A stretch of DNA of 54,937 nt from Rhizaria sp. SCN 62-66. Taxonomy: Eukaryota > Rhizaria, unplaced. The stretch spans positions 1-54,937 of the forward strand of contig MEDY01000190.1 in assembly GCA_001724265.1 (NCBI GenBank). The letters run 5' to 3'. Made by a program: the position numbers and the translations under genes. The notes under the pieces are model-generated. The model was not told the DNA's origin. It made no database searches and worked only from the letters and a program-made list of their open reading frames with translations. Each line of letters begins with the position of its first letter. The first letter of the stretch is position 1. Below are positions 42,177 through 52,300 of this stretch, one piece after another.

Positions 42177-44204
42177 ATGACCGGCGGCGCTCTCGCGAAA
42201 TCGGCCGTGGGACTGCTCTCGGTCACAGTCCTCCTTGCTGTGCTTTCGGCAACGGCCACGGCAACAGCCACAGCTACAGCAGCCGCCACAGCAGCCGCTG
42301 CGTCTGCGGAGACAGCTCTGTCGGCGCTTATTCCGTCCAACACGCAGGCCGCCGCGTCCATCGCGGCCGTGGCTGACGCCGAGGCCGCCGCCACGTCGTG
42401 GTGGCCCCTCATTCGCGTCATCATCGCGTCTACGCTCACCGCCGTGGCGGCGGGGCTCGGCGCGCTGCCGTTCTTCTTCGAGCACTACTGCGGCGGCCGC
42501 AATGGCCGGAACAACAACAACAAGGCGAGCCACAGCAACACGAGTCGTGGCGCTGGAGGCAGCCTGCTTAGTGCCAACTCAAAACAGGGCTCATCTATCA
42601 AGTCTTTGTCTCTTAAGACATCTGACACGGCGGCGAATTCGACAACAAACATCAGCAACGGCCACAACAGCTCTCCTCTGGCGCAGCACCTCAGCGCCAC
42701 CCTGCCCCCCAGCGCGAGTGTAAGTGGCGCCTCTGCACATCAGGGCGGCGCAAGTACCAGTGCCGCGCCGCTGGTGAGGTATTCGACCCCGATCGCCGCG
42801 GGCATGATGCTCGCCTGCGCTGTGATCCTCACGATCGAGTCGTATCACCTCGCCCTTGACAGCAGTCTCAGTAACGTCGGTCACGGCCCCTCAGCTCACG
42901 GTCACTCTGCTCACGGTCACTCCGCGGGTGACCCAGCGGCTGGCGATATTCTGAGTCAACAGGCCGGTTCGGGCCAGATGTGGGCGGTGAGCCGTGCTGT
43001 CGGCATCGTTGTCTTCGGCATCCTACTGGGTATTGGCATGGTGATCGGTTCGCAGAAATTGCTCGACAGCATTGGCCACGGCCACGGCCACGGCCACGGC
43101 CACGGCCACGGCCACGGTCATAGCCCTCATGGACACAAAGGGGGCCAGAGAGGCCGCAAGGGTCACAGCCCTCCCGGGCAGCAGCGCAAGACTGCGAGTA
43201 CGAAGAAACAGGTGACCTCCCCAGCGCCTACATTGACGACTGGCTCACCATTGTCTCTGAACAATAACGGCAGTCTCCGGAGCAATACGACCGTGCTGGA
43301 GTGCCCCACAGATGCCGCGCTGGCCGCCGTGGCACACGCCGCCGCGACGCCGGACGCCGACGGCAGTGGCCACGGAGCAGTGGCGACAACGACAGCGTAC
43401 ATGGCGAGCACAAGCTTGATTCCGACAGAGCTTGTGTACAATATCTCACAAAACGGCAAAAACAGGGACAATAAGCTCCTCTCTCTGAGTGACGATGACG
43501 ACGACGATGACGGTCAGACGTACTACAGCTCCAATAACGGCGCCAACAACAACAACTCGACTGGTTTCAGCTCTCTTACGATCAAAAACACCACCAGCAG
43601 CAAAGCTAGCTCACAACTCGCGTCACAGAAGCCCGCCAACAACGACTCTGACCACGCCAGCGACAGCCACAGCGCTTCAGATAGCGACAGCAGCGACGAA
43701 GACGAAGACACCGCCGCGGGCGGCCTGCTGCTGCAGCTGCAGTCAGACATCGCGACCGACGGCGCGACCCGCCGCGCGGCTTTGCTGATCCTAGTCATGT
43801 CGCTTCACTCGTTCGCCGAGGGTGTGTCGCTGGGCGTCTCGTGGGCCGACTCGGCGCACCTGGGCTCCTTCATCTCGCTGTCGCTGGCGCTGCACAACGT
43901 GCCCGAGGGCCTTGCCGTCGCGGCGGTGGTAGTCCGCCGCGGCTCGTCGCCCTGGGCCGCTGCGCTCTGGGCCGTCGTCTCCTCCCTGCCGCAGCCGCTC
44001 GCCGCCGTGCCTGCGTTCCTCTGCGTCTCGCTCTTCTCCTGGCTCACCACCGTCGGGCTTGCCTTCGCCGCGGGGGCGATGCTCTGGGTGCCCGTCACGG
44101 AGCTGCTGCCGGAGGCGCTGGAGGAGCTGCCCAGGAGGACTGTGGTCACGGTAACGGCGGCCACGGCGGCGGCCATGTTCGTCGTCTCGCATTTCCTGGA
44201 GTGA
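42177..44204 (+). CDS. ZIP (SLC39) family metal transporter, GufA-like
   Basis: ZIP proteins move zinc, iron or manganese into the cytosol. A single exon encodes 675 aa ending at TGA. A signal-peptide-like segment (SAVGLLSVTVLLAVLSA) precedes the first transmembrane helices (VIIASTLTAVAAGLGALPFF and AAGMMLACAVILTIESYHLA). The metal-site helices are intact near the C-terminus: LHSFAEGVSLGVS (helix IV) and LALHNVPEGLAVAAVVV (helix V), followed by three more helices and LPEALEEL. The long central loop contains His-Gly repeats near residues 300-313, a second His/Ser repeat (SAHGHSAHGHSAG), an acidic run and an Asn/Ser-rich segment ending in an Asp/Ser/Glu cluster. Family length is normally 280-450 aa, so most of the excess is loop. 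The metal cannot be told from sequence. Confidence 0.9.
   Translation: MTGGALAKSAVGLLSVTVLLAVLSATATATATATAAATAAAASAETALSALIPSNTQAAASIAAVADAEAAATSWWPLIRVIIASTLTAVAAGLGALPFFFEHYCGGRNGRNNNNKASHSNTSRGAGGSLLSANSKQGSSIKSLSLKTSDTAANSTTNISNGHNSSPLAQHLSATLPPSASVSGASAHQGGASTSAAPLVRYSTPIAAGMMLACAVILTIESYHLALDSSLSNVGHGPSAHGHSAHGHSAGDPAAGDILSQQAGSGQMWAVSRAVGIVVFGILLGIGMVIGSQKLLDSIGHGHGHGHGHGHGHGHSPHGHKGGQRGRKGHSPPGQQRKTASTKKQVTSPAPTLTTGSPLSLNNNGSLRSNTTVLECPTDAALAAVAHAAATPDADGSGHGAVATTTAYMASTSLIPTELVYNISQNGKNRDNKLLSLSDDDDDDDGQTYYSSNNGANNNNSTGFSSLTIKNTTSSKASSQLASQKPANNDSDHASDSHSASDSDSSDEDEDTAAGGLLLQLQSDIATDGATRRAALLILVMSLHSFAEGVSLGVSWADSAHLGSFISLSLALHNVPEGLAVAAVVVRRGSSPWAAALWAVVSSLPQPLAAVPAFLCVSLFSWLTTVGLAFAAGAMLWVPVTELLPEALEELPRRTVVTVTAATAAAMFVVSHFLE
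43074..43115 (+). repeat. (GGCCAC)7 hexanucleotide repeat encoding Gly-His
   Basis: Seven perfect tandem GGCCAC units, followed by a decayed GGTCAT, encode the Gly-His metal-binding loop of the ZIP transporter. Confidence 0.92.
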
Positions 44205-44638
44205 AGTCGCGGTTAGTTCAGCGAGGCCATGTTATTTAGATTAAATCGAGTATTATTCTCAATTTTAGTTGCGAAAAGCAACGGTGATACATAGAAATAC
44301 ACACGTAATTAAGATGCGATCAAGACGACGCTCATACGAGAGACACGCTTGCATGAGATGAAGCACTAAAGAGTGTATTGGCATGGTCTATTATGTAATA
44401 TTCATAAACTAGGTAGGTATTCGGAGCAGTTGCAAAGGCACGGGCGGCACTTACACAACCTGTGAAGTCTAGATAAAGGATAGCTTAGGAGCTCAAGATG
44501 AAGGATGCAGAGGGCATATCAAAGCAAGAGCACTTCTGAACGGCCAAGAAACATAACAAAAGAGCCCAGCAGAGCACTGCATCATTGTCATAGCAAGAGG
44601 AAAGCTGAAGCAGTCCCTAAGGCAGATCTTAGCCTGAA
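44205..44638. other. AT-rich convergent intergenic region
   Basis: This 434-nt spacer between the ZIP and MED11 stop codons contains no supported gene, repeat or RNA. Confidence 0.5.
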
Positions 44639-45192
44639 TCAAAAGTGCATGTCATCGAACGCGTCGGCGATGCTACCGAGCTCAGCATGAACACTGGCGG
44701 CGCGCGCGGCAGCGATATCAAAGCGGATCCAGTCGATATGCGCCGTGTTGGTGCCGGTGAGCAGCGGGGGCGTCATGGCAGCAGCGGCCTCGGCGAACTT
44801 AACGTAGTTGCGAATCTCCTGTCAGACGCGGGCGGGAGCAAATAAGGAAGGAGTAGGCAATACAAACAAACATATGATGAGATGCTCAACGTATAAAAGA
44901 GTTGGATAGTATGCGTTCTAGCTTCTGTTGTTGTTTCTATCTTTACAAAGGTTATATCAAGAGCGTACATGGGACGAACCTTGAGGAGATTCATGTAGTT
45001 CGTGCAGTGTTCCTCGAGCTCTTGCTGTTTGAGCTCGTTGCTGTTGACGCTGGAGAGGCACACCATGGTGCGGGACGCATGCTTGAGGAGCTCAACAGCG
45101 CCATCTTCAACTGCGTTCAACGACTTGATCGCAGGAATGCGCGCCAGATGGTCCGCCAGCGTGGGCTTGACCTCCGTAGCTGAGCCTTCCAT
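44639..45192 (-). CDS. MED11: Mediator complex subunit 11
   Basis: MED11 is a head-module subunit of Mediator, which bridges activators to RNA polymerase II. Two exons, 45192-44980 and 44818-44639 (donor GTTCGT, acceptor CAG, phase 0), encode 130 aa ending at TGA, the usual MED11 size. The order of features fits the family: a helix with LNAVEDGAVELLKHASRTM, then ELEEHCTNYMNLLKEIRNYV (plant MED11 has a closely similar His-Cys-x-x-x-Met-x-x-Leu/Ile-Lys segment), and a final helix ending in IADAFDDMHF. The start is ATG 45192 (MEGSATEV). MED22, another small head helix protein, is the main alternative, but the HC-YM-LLK pattern favours MED11. Confidence 0.68.
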
Positions 45193-45505
45193 TGTCAATT
45201 TGTCCAAGTTGAGTACGTAGACAGGCAAACTTCCGACAGTTGAGCTAGCAAAGACGCCTAAAATATGTTTAGCACGAGAGAGTTATGCGCGTAAATTACA
45301 CCACTCCAGGTTGCGATTTGAGCGTGATAGCGTCTCGATTCAGCAAAAGCGAGGACTGACAGCAGACGAGAAGTGACTGTGAGCAAAGGCTGGTTGGCCG
45401 AAAAAATATAAATGATTTAGGGAAACTAAGTGGCTCCTTTTGGGTGACGACCTTCGTGAGGGCTTTGTGAGTTCCTTTGAAGGTGAATTCACTACAAGTA
45501 GAGTC
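45193..45505. promoter_or_regulatory. bidirectional promoter region, MED11 / secreted protein
   Basis: A compact 313-nt spacer between divergent starts, moderately AT-rich. I see no ORF or repeat. Confidence 0.4.
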
Positions 45506-46742
45506 ATGCGTGCATTTATTGCCCTGCTGCTTCTTGCGGTGGTTTTCGTTTCTCATGCGGTACGTCTCTCGCCCATTTACATGACCTCTTTTGCTCGTCC
45601 AGAGGAGGTCCTCTTCGCTGCTCTGTTCGACCGCCACCAAACTGCCCTTCTGGGGCGTCCCCCAATCCTGTTCTTGGAACTGCCATTAATTTGCCACAAT
45701 ACTACAAGCTCTGTCTATCCTGTCAACGCCCCCCTGAACCGTCTGTCTTGTCTTTGCGTCACCATTTGCCCTGCAAAGTCGACTTCCTCTCACCGTCACT
45801 TCTCGTCTCTCCCTCCCTCTTTCCCCCTTTGTTTCTCGCTTCCCACCGCTTCCCATTCGCCCCTACCCACTCCACACCCTCCCCATTATATTGCACACCA
45901 CGCTTTGCCCCATCACTTGCTATTGGTTTGCCTCTCACGCATAGAACGCTGTCCATGAGGAGCTAAGTAATGAGGTCAGTGACCCCACCTCGTTCGCCGA
46001 GCTTGACTCGGAGTACGCGATGGAGGTCGACGCCGAGGCCGAGGCTGAGGCTGAGGCCGAGATTGCGCCGTTCAACGACTGGGAGACGGCCACCCGCAAC
46101 GCGGACCTCAAGCGCCGCACGCGCCCCGTGTTCAAGACGGGCGGCAAGTTCGACTCGCTCGACTGGGGCAACATCCCCTCTGCCGACACCATGCCCGGCT
46201 CCCTCGTGCGCCTCACCAACGCCCCTGGCGCGATGCCCGCCTTCAGCGAGGACATCCTGCCTAAGTCACTCTTCCCCTCGAAGAAGTGCCCCAACCCGTC
46301 GCAGGCGGCCGAGGTCAAGGCGTGGGCCAAGCTCACCCAGCGCATCAAGCGCGGCAAGGCCACCATCATCAAGTACACCAAGTGGGCCACCGCCGCCCGC
46401 GCCGCGCTCAAGAAGATCGCCACCCAGGCCCGCACCACGAAGAACAACGTCAAGAGCCTGAACCAGGCGATCCGCGGCATGAAGTACCAACGCAAGCAGC
46501 TCGTGAAGCGCCTCAAGAGCTACAAGCTCAAGGCGCAGCTCGACCGTGCCGCGCAGCGCATGATGGAGATCCAGGGCATCAGCCGCCAGATCGGCGGCTA
46601 CGACCGCTCTGCCAAGGCCAAGAAGGCCGGCGTTGCCTCCGAGAAGCCTGCCAAGAAGGCCGCTGCCAAGAAGGCTGGTGCGAAGAAGACTGGTGCGAAG
46701 AAGACTGTCGCCAAGAAGGCTGCTCCCGCCGCCAAGTTCTAA
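45506..46742 (+). CDS. secretory-pathway protein with coiled coil and histone H1-like Lys/Ala tail
   Basis: Two exons, 45506-45559 and 45945-46742 (donor GTACGT, acceptor TAG, phase 0), encode 283 aa ending at TAA. Exon 1 is exactly 18 codons and encodes a textbook signal peptide (MRAFIALLLLAVVFVSHA), with predicted cleavage at or next to the splice junction. Exon 2 starts NAVHEELSNEV and has an acidic Ala-Glu repeat, a region containing FNDWETATRNADLKRRTRP and two Cys-poor loops, then a helical Lys/Arg-rich segment (residues about 145-225) and a tail of AKKAGAKKTGAKKTVAKK. The 385-nt intron is the longest in the window. The family is not recognised. Translation of exon 2 alone from ATG 46020 would give a basic 240-aa protein without signal peptide, so alternative starts could give nuclear and secreted forms. 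Confidence 0.68.
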
Positions 46743-47178
46743 GCTCTCGGTCTTCTAAGCCAGTCTAAGCCGCGCTTTGTTGTGTCTGTGTCAGTAGTCA
46801 GTCGGTAGGAGTCCTAGTTTGATTGGGATATCATATAGCAACAGTCGTCGCGATGACAGCACTGCAGTCCTTGTGCTGTTTGTTGTCTAGTTGTCCGTCT
46901 GTTGGCTGAGTTAGTAAAGACGTAGTAATCAAATACCGTCATTTGGTCAAATACATCAACATTACAAAAAACAAAAAACAAACGCAAAATCATAATGTAA
47001 TCAAAATGGCTTTTGAAAATGTATTCATGAATGTGGAAAAGTCGCCAGATCTGGCGCCAACAGAGGCGAACACAGAAAGGCTGTAGCAAGTGCGCGTGAG
47101 TCGCACTTCCAAGTTAGGAACAAGACTGAGCGATTCAAGTCTTCAGAAAAAGAAAGCTGAGACTGCGCTTGGAGCAAC
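46743..47178. other. AT-rich convergent intergenic region
   Basis: A 436-nt spacer between two TAA stop codons. It has an A-rich patch near 46965-46985 and no supported gene. Confidence 0.5.
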
Positions 47179-48192
47179 TTAGACGTTGATGACCATCTTG
47201 CCGGTGTTAGTGCCCTTGAAGAGTCCGACGAAGGCCTCGGGGACCTTGTCGATGCCCTCGAGCACGGTCTCGTCGACCTTAACCTTACCGTCGGCGATGA
47301 GCTTGGGCACGGTGGCATAGAACTCGTCCAGCGCGCCGGGCTGCGCGACGTAGTCGAAGACGAGGAAGCCCTTGACGGTGAGCGCGCGGTAAATGAGGTG
47401 GAAGAGGAACGACTCAACCTGCGCCGGCTTCTCGTTGTTGTACTCAGCGATGGCGCCGAGGACCGAGATGCGAGCGTGGCGGTCGTAGAGGTCCCAGAGC
47501 GCGGCGGTGACGTGGCCGCCCGTGTTGTCGACGTAGAAACTAGGCTTGTCGTCGCCGAGCGCGGCCTTGAGCGCCTCCTGCATCGTCTCCTTGGTGGTAT
47601 GCTCCTTATAATCGATGCACGCGTCGAAGCCGTAGTCGGCGACAACCTTGGCGCACTTGTCCTTGCCGCCAGCAGTACCGATGACCTTCTTGGCGCCGTA
47701 CACGCGCGCAAGCTGGCCGAAAAGCGAGCCGACGGCGCCCGCGGCGCCCGACACGACGACGACGTCGCCGGCCTTGAAGCCGCCCTGCTTGATCACGCCG
47801 TACGCCGTCTGGCCGGGCATGCCGAGGGCCCCGACGTAGAGCGACTTGCGCAGGCCGAGGCTCAGGTCGACCTTGCGGAGCTTGTCGGCGGGCACGGCAA
47901 CGTAGAGCTTCTGCTCGGCAATGCCAGTAACAACGTCGCCAACGGCGAAGAGAGCGGACTTGGACTCTACGACGGTGCCGATGATGTAGTTGGCGAGTAC
48001 AGTGCCGACGGGGGCGGAAGCGAGGGCGCCGCGGAGGTAGGGGTCGACCGAGATCGACTCGGTCTTGACCAGAACCTCGTTCTCGGCAAGGACAGGATAG
48101 TCGGTGGGCACGACGGCGAAGTTGGACTCGGCAACCATGCCCTTGAAGGGCGCGGCGAGGGTGACTTGCTTGTTAGCGGGGGTGGCGGACAT
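47179..48192 (-). CDS. NADP-dependent alkenal/enone reductase, PTGR1-like (MDR superfamily)
   Basis: Zinc-independent medium-chain reductase of the leukotriene B4 12-hydroxydehydrogenase / double-bond reductase group. These enzymes reduce the carbon-carbon double bond of alpha,beta-unsaturated aldehydes and ketones with NADPH and detoxify lipid peroxidation products. A single exon encodes 337 aa, the usual length. Visible landmarks are VDPYLRGAL near residue 50, MPGQTAYGVI before the Rossmann fold, the nucleotide-binding SGAAGAVGSLFGQLA near residue 145, FDACIDYKEHTTKE, FYVDNTGGHVTAALWDL, and RALTVKGFLVFDY in the family's conserved C-terminal segment. The catalytic zinc ligands of alcohol dehydrogenases are absent, as expected. 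No organelle targeting signal; probably cytosolic. Confidence 0.93.
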   Translation of the reverse strand: MSATPANKQVTLAAPFKGMVAESNFAVVPTDYPVLAENEVLVKTESISVDPYLRGALASAPVGTVLANYIIGTVVESKSALFAVGDVVTGIAEQKLYVAVPADKLRKVDLSLGLRKSLYVGALGMPGQTAYGVIKQGGFKAGDVVVVSGAAGAVGSLFGQLARVYGAKKVIGTAGGKDKCAKVVADYGFDACIDYKEHTTKETMQEALKAALGDDKPSFYVDNTGGHVTAALWDLYDRHARISVLGAIAEYNNEKPAQVESFLFHLIYRALTVKGFLVFDYVAQPGALDEFYATVPKLIADGKVKVDETVLEGIDKVPEAFVGLFKGTNTGKMVINV

Positions 48193-49353
48193 TTTGTAGC
48201 TGCAGTTGCATCCAGAAATGGAATCAAGGAGATATCGAGGAATGTGAGAGACATATTTGGATATAGTGTGTTAAAAAGGCGCTGCTATATGTTGCTAAGA
48301 AAAACTCCCGCGTTTGTTGTGACTTCGCAGCGCAGGAGACGATGATATGAAGGAGTGGGCCGAGCAGTCGTTTGCTTACAGAGGACTGAATTTAAACCGA
48401 GGCAAAGTAGAGCGCATTAATGCGAGTGCGGAGGTGTCATAAAATAAAGCAATTGTTGAAAAACCTGCGATCAACCAAAATGCAATGTTTAAACCTCAAA
48501 GTAGTGTGTTGACACGTCGGTATTGCATCTTGACAAAAGTGCATTGAGCATCCATCAAACCCTCCACTTGCTTCGAGAACATGGGCGACGATGTAGTCGA
48601 TTGTCGGTTGGCTGACGTCGGTTCGTTCCAGTCGGTTCGGCGGGACCGAAAAAGTGAGCGGAAAATAATTATGCGATCGAAATTTGCCGAACAGGCCGAA
48701 ATTCGGCGGTGTCGCACGACAGGGCTCTGAACGGAAAGTGACCGTCCAGGAGGGTGGGCGGAAATCAGGAGCGGGTTGTTAATAGTGAAAGCGCATCGAA
48801 GACAAAGTGACCGTGGGTGGGCCACCGCATAGAAAGGGCGATGAATCGCGTTTGAGTGCCAGAGACGATCGGTGCAAGGTATAGAACTGGCAATTTAATT
48901 TATATACTGCTCCTACCGGGGTACATCTTGGGTTGTTGCGGCGCCGCTCCCCGTCGTTGGTGTCCCGACAAGCCGGCTGTTTTGACTCGACTTAGGTTCG
49001 GATGCACTCGACGCCCTGTGCGATCCTCATCTAAGGAGTTATTATTCGCGTTGCTGTTACCGAATAGCGCTTAAATTAAACTTGGGGATACCTTGGTCTA
49101 TTATATAGCGGATATCACGTCGTTGCACGCCCCGGTGTCTTTTATGCACGCCAATTCCGCCTTTGATTTGCAGCCCCAAGCCCATGCAGTCAGGATTCCC
49201 CGCCACTTGGGTCACCCACTTCTCCCGTCGGTATTTCCACTCCATCCGCATTGCTTGTGACACGCGCTAACATTTTCCCTCTTGAAAACCTCCGATCTTG
49301 CCGCCAATGTCCTCTTTCCCGCACCAAATCTCGCTCAGCTCAGCCCCTTGGCG
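48193..49353. promoter_or_regulatory. bidirectional promoter region, PTGR1-like reductase / Gln-rich gene
   Basis: A 1.16-kb spacer between divergent starts. It contains the triple GTCGGTT repeat at 48603-48637, followed closely by an inverted GACCGAA near 48644, and an AATAAA near 48443. No ORF has coding bias. Confidence 0.4.
48603..48637 (+). repeat. three GTCGGTT direct repeats at 14-bp spacing
   Basis: GTCGGTT begins at 48603, 48617 and 48631. The exact 14-bp period, intergenic position and nearby inverted copy suggest clustered protein-binding sites and not coding sequence. Confidence 0.55.
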
Positions 49354-52300
49354 ATGAGTCAACCGAACAACAACCCTCGGTTCCCTCAACGCCCCTCGGC
49401 CCCGGCCTCCGCGGCCCCGACAGGCGCGCCCCCGGGCGCTCCCGTCGCTGCCACCGCAGGAGGCCACCACCCGGTCCCATCTGCGGGGCCGGGCGCGCAT
49501 CACAGCGCATCCATGCAGCACCAAGCCAAGGCTGGGCAGCGGCCCCCGTACCATAACAGCTACAGCGCACAGCAGCATCCGCAGCAGCAGCAGCAGCAGT
49601 CGCACGCGCCACACGGCCACTACGCGGGCCACCCCGCCCACAGCAGCCACCCGGACGCCACGCACGGGCACGCGTACCCGCACACGCACAGTGCCTCCGC
49701 CGTCGCCTCCGCCGCCTCCGCCACGACTGCCGCCGCCCCGGGCGCTGGACACGGCGGCTTCACCGGGCTCGCATCGTACCCTGCCGCGGTGGCCCCTTCG
49801 CACGCGCACGCGCCCGCGCCCGTCCCGGTCCCGGTGTCGACGCTTCACCCCCCGTCCGCCCCGGCCGCCCCCGCCCCCGCCGCCACCGCGGCCGCTGCTG
49901 CGGCAATGGCTGCTGCAGCGTCGCATGCGGCGCCGGGCGCTCCATTGCCCGCGCAAGGGCTCGTATTGGGCTACGGCATTATGCCTGCGCACGGCCAGTT
50001 GCCCGGCGCGCACAGTCAAATCCCCGGTCAAATGCCCAGTCAAATGCCCAGTCAAATGCCAGTTCCGGGCCAGATCCCCGGCCAGATGCCCGGCCAGGTG
50101 CCCGGTTTGGCCGGGATCAGCCCTGCGCACCTGACGGACGCGATCACGGCGACGTACCAGCAGATGCTCGCCTTCACGCCCGGCTCGGCGGAGCACACGC
50201 AGGCACAAAACCAGCTCATGGCGCTTGCTCAGCTGCAGGTGCAGGTGCAGGCGCAGGCGCAAGCCTACGCGCAGCAGCAGCAGCAGCAGCAGCAACTGTA
50301 CATGGCACAGGCACAGGCACAGGCCCAGGCGCAGGCGCAGGCCGCCGCTGCCGCTGCGGCCGCGGCGGCAGGGGCTGGGATCCCCGGCGCCGCCGTTGAC
50401 AACAGCGCAGTTGCCGCGGCACTGTTCGCGCAGTCCCACGACCCGCAGCAGCAGTTGCTGCAGTACCAGTTCATGCAGCAGCAGCAGCACCAGCAGCAGC
50501 AGGGCATGCAGTCGCTCCAGGGCCAGCTGTTTTCGCACCTGCTCACACAGCAGCAACAACAGCAACAGCAGCAACAGCTCGCTCTGGACCCGCACCAGCA
50601 GCTCCAGCAGCTCCAGCAGCAGCACGGCTACGACCAGTACTACTTCAGCAGCACCACCAACCACCACCACGGCCACGCCGGCCAAGGCAGCAACAGCGCG
50701 ACCCCAACCCCCGGCGCGGCCGGCGCGGTTGCTGCCCATGGTCACTCGGCGCCGCAAGGACACGTGTCGCGGCCGCAATCCCAAACACAGTCGCACAACA
50801 ACATGACCAACGGCCCCCTGAACAACAACAACAATAACAACAGCATCGTTCATAACAATAACCACAACAACAAGCACCCCCAACAGCAGCAGGGCGGCCC
50901 CCGGCCCGGCTCCAGCACCGCGGTCAAGCGCGGCCCGACCCCGAATAACACCCACAACAACGCGCACGCGAACGCGAACAACCCGAACAACCCGGCGCAC
51001 CAGGCGCTCCACGCGGCCGCCACGCCCACCTGCATCGAGGCCGCGCCCATCTACACGCCCTCGCCGTCGCCGGTGCCGCCTCGGTCCTCGTCCTCGGCCT
51101 CGGCCGCCTCGTCCTCGGCGGGCAACGCGAGCAGCCTCAGCAACAGCCACCACCACAGCAGCAGCAGCAGCAGCTCCGCACTCGCGGGCTCCGGCGGCGC
51201 GTTCGCGACCATCTCGGAGGCCGCTCTAGACGCGGCGCTTGTGAACCACCCTCTGTACCACACTCTGGCGCTCGCGCGCGCCGCCGCGTTGTCGGCCGAC
51301 CTGCCGACCGCACTCTCGCACGCCGCGGCCGCCACGGTCACCGCCGCCTCCACCTCCGCCTCGGCCTCAGCGCCCGCCGCGGCGGCCTCTGGCGGCCGGA
51401 AGCAGTATGGCAGCCACAAGCAGCAGCGCGCGCCCGCGTCGCCCGCGGTGGGCCAGGCCGCCACCTCGGCCGCGGTGGCCGCCGCAGTCGTCGCCGCCGA
51501 CAACTCCAGCCTCACCCACTCGCAGGCGCAGTCCCAGGGGACGATGACGCTCCGTTCCCCGCCCGCGCTGACCGAGGCCTCGGCCTCGCGCCGCCGTTTA
51601 CTGGCCGCGCTGTCCCCGGAGGCGAAGCTATACATGTCGCTGACGCCCTCGGCGCTTAAGAACTTGTGGTGGTACGCGACGCACTGGCTCACGTTGATGC
51701 GCGCCGAGATCGACTTCGCGGTGCTTGAGCTCCGCCAGGCCATCGAGGGCGTGCCGCGCGACCTCCGCGTCTCGCAGAGCAGCGGCACCGCGCTCGCGAC
51801 GGTGACGCAGGCACACGCGCACTCGAGTACCGGCGGGGCGCGCGTGCCGGGCCAGCACGGTCACGGACAGCAGCAGCCGCAGCAGGGCCAGCAGGGCAGC
51901 CTCTTCCGCGGCTGGGCCCTGACCGAGAGCTCTCTGTACGCCACGGGCAAGTCCCTGTCTGCGCGCGGTAGTGCGTTCACCGACGCAAGCGCGCGCCTGA
52001 TCACGGGCAAGAAGAAGACCAAGGACGCGAGCGCGATCGCCCCGGGGCAGAAGCCCTCCAAGCGGCAACTGCAGGGCGTCGACGGCGACTGCCTCGTCAA
52101 GGAGGTCCAGGTCCGCTTCTCGCTTCCTGCCTCCGGCAATAACAACAACCCCAACGGCGGCGGCGGCGGCGGCGGCGCTGGCGGCGGTGCCGGCGGCGAC
52201 GGTGACGACGGGCAGTTCCAGACCGGCGACATCGTGTGGATCAGCGTCATGCCCGGCTCCCCCGGCGTGCCCGACACGCCGCCCGCGGTGCTCGCCCGCC

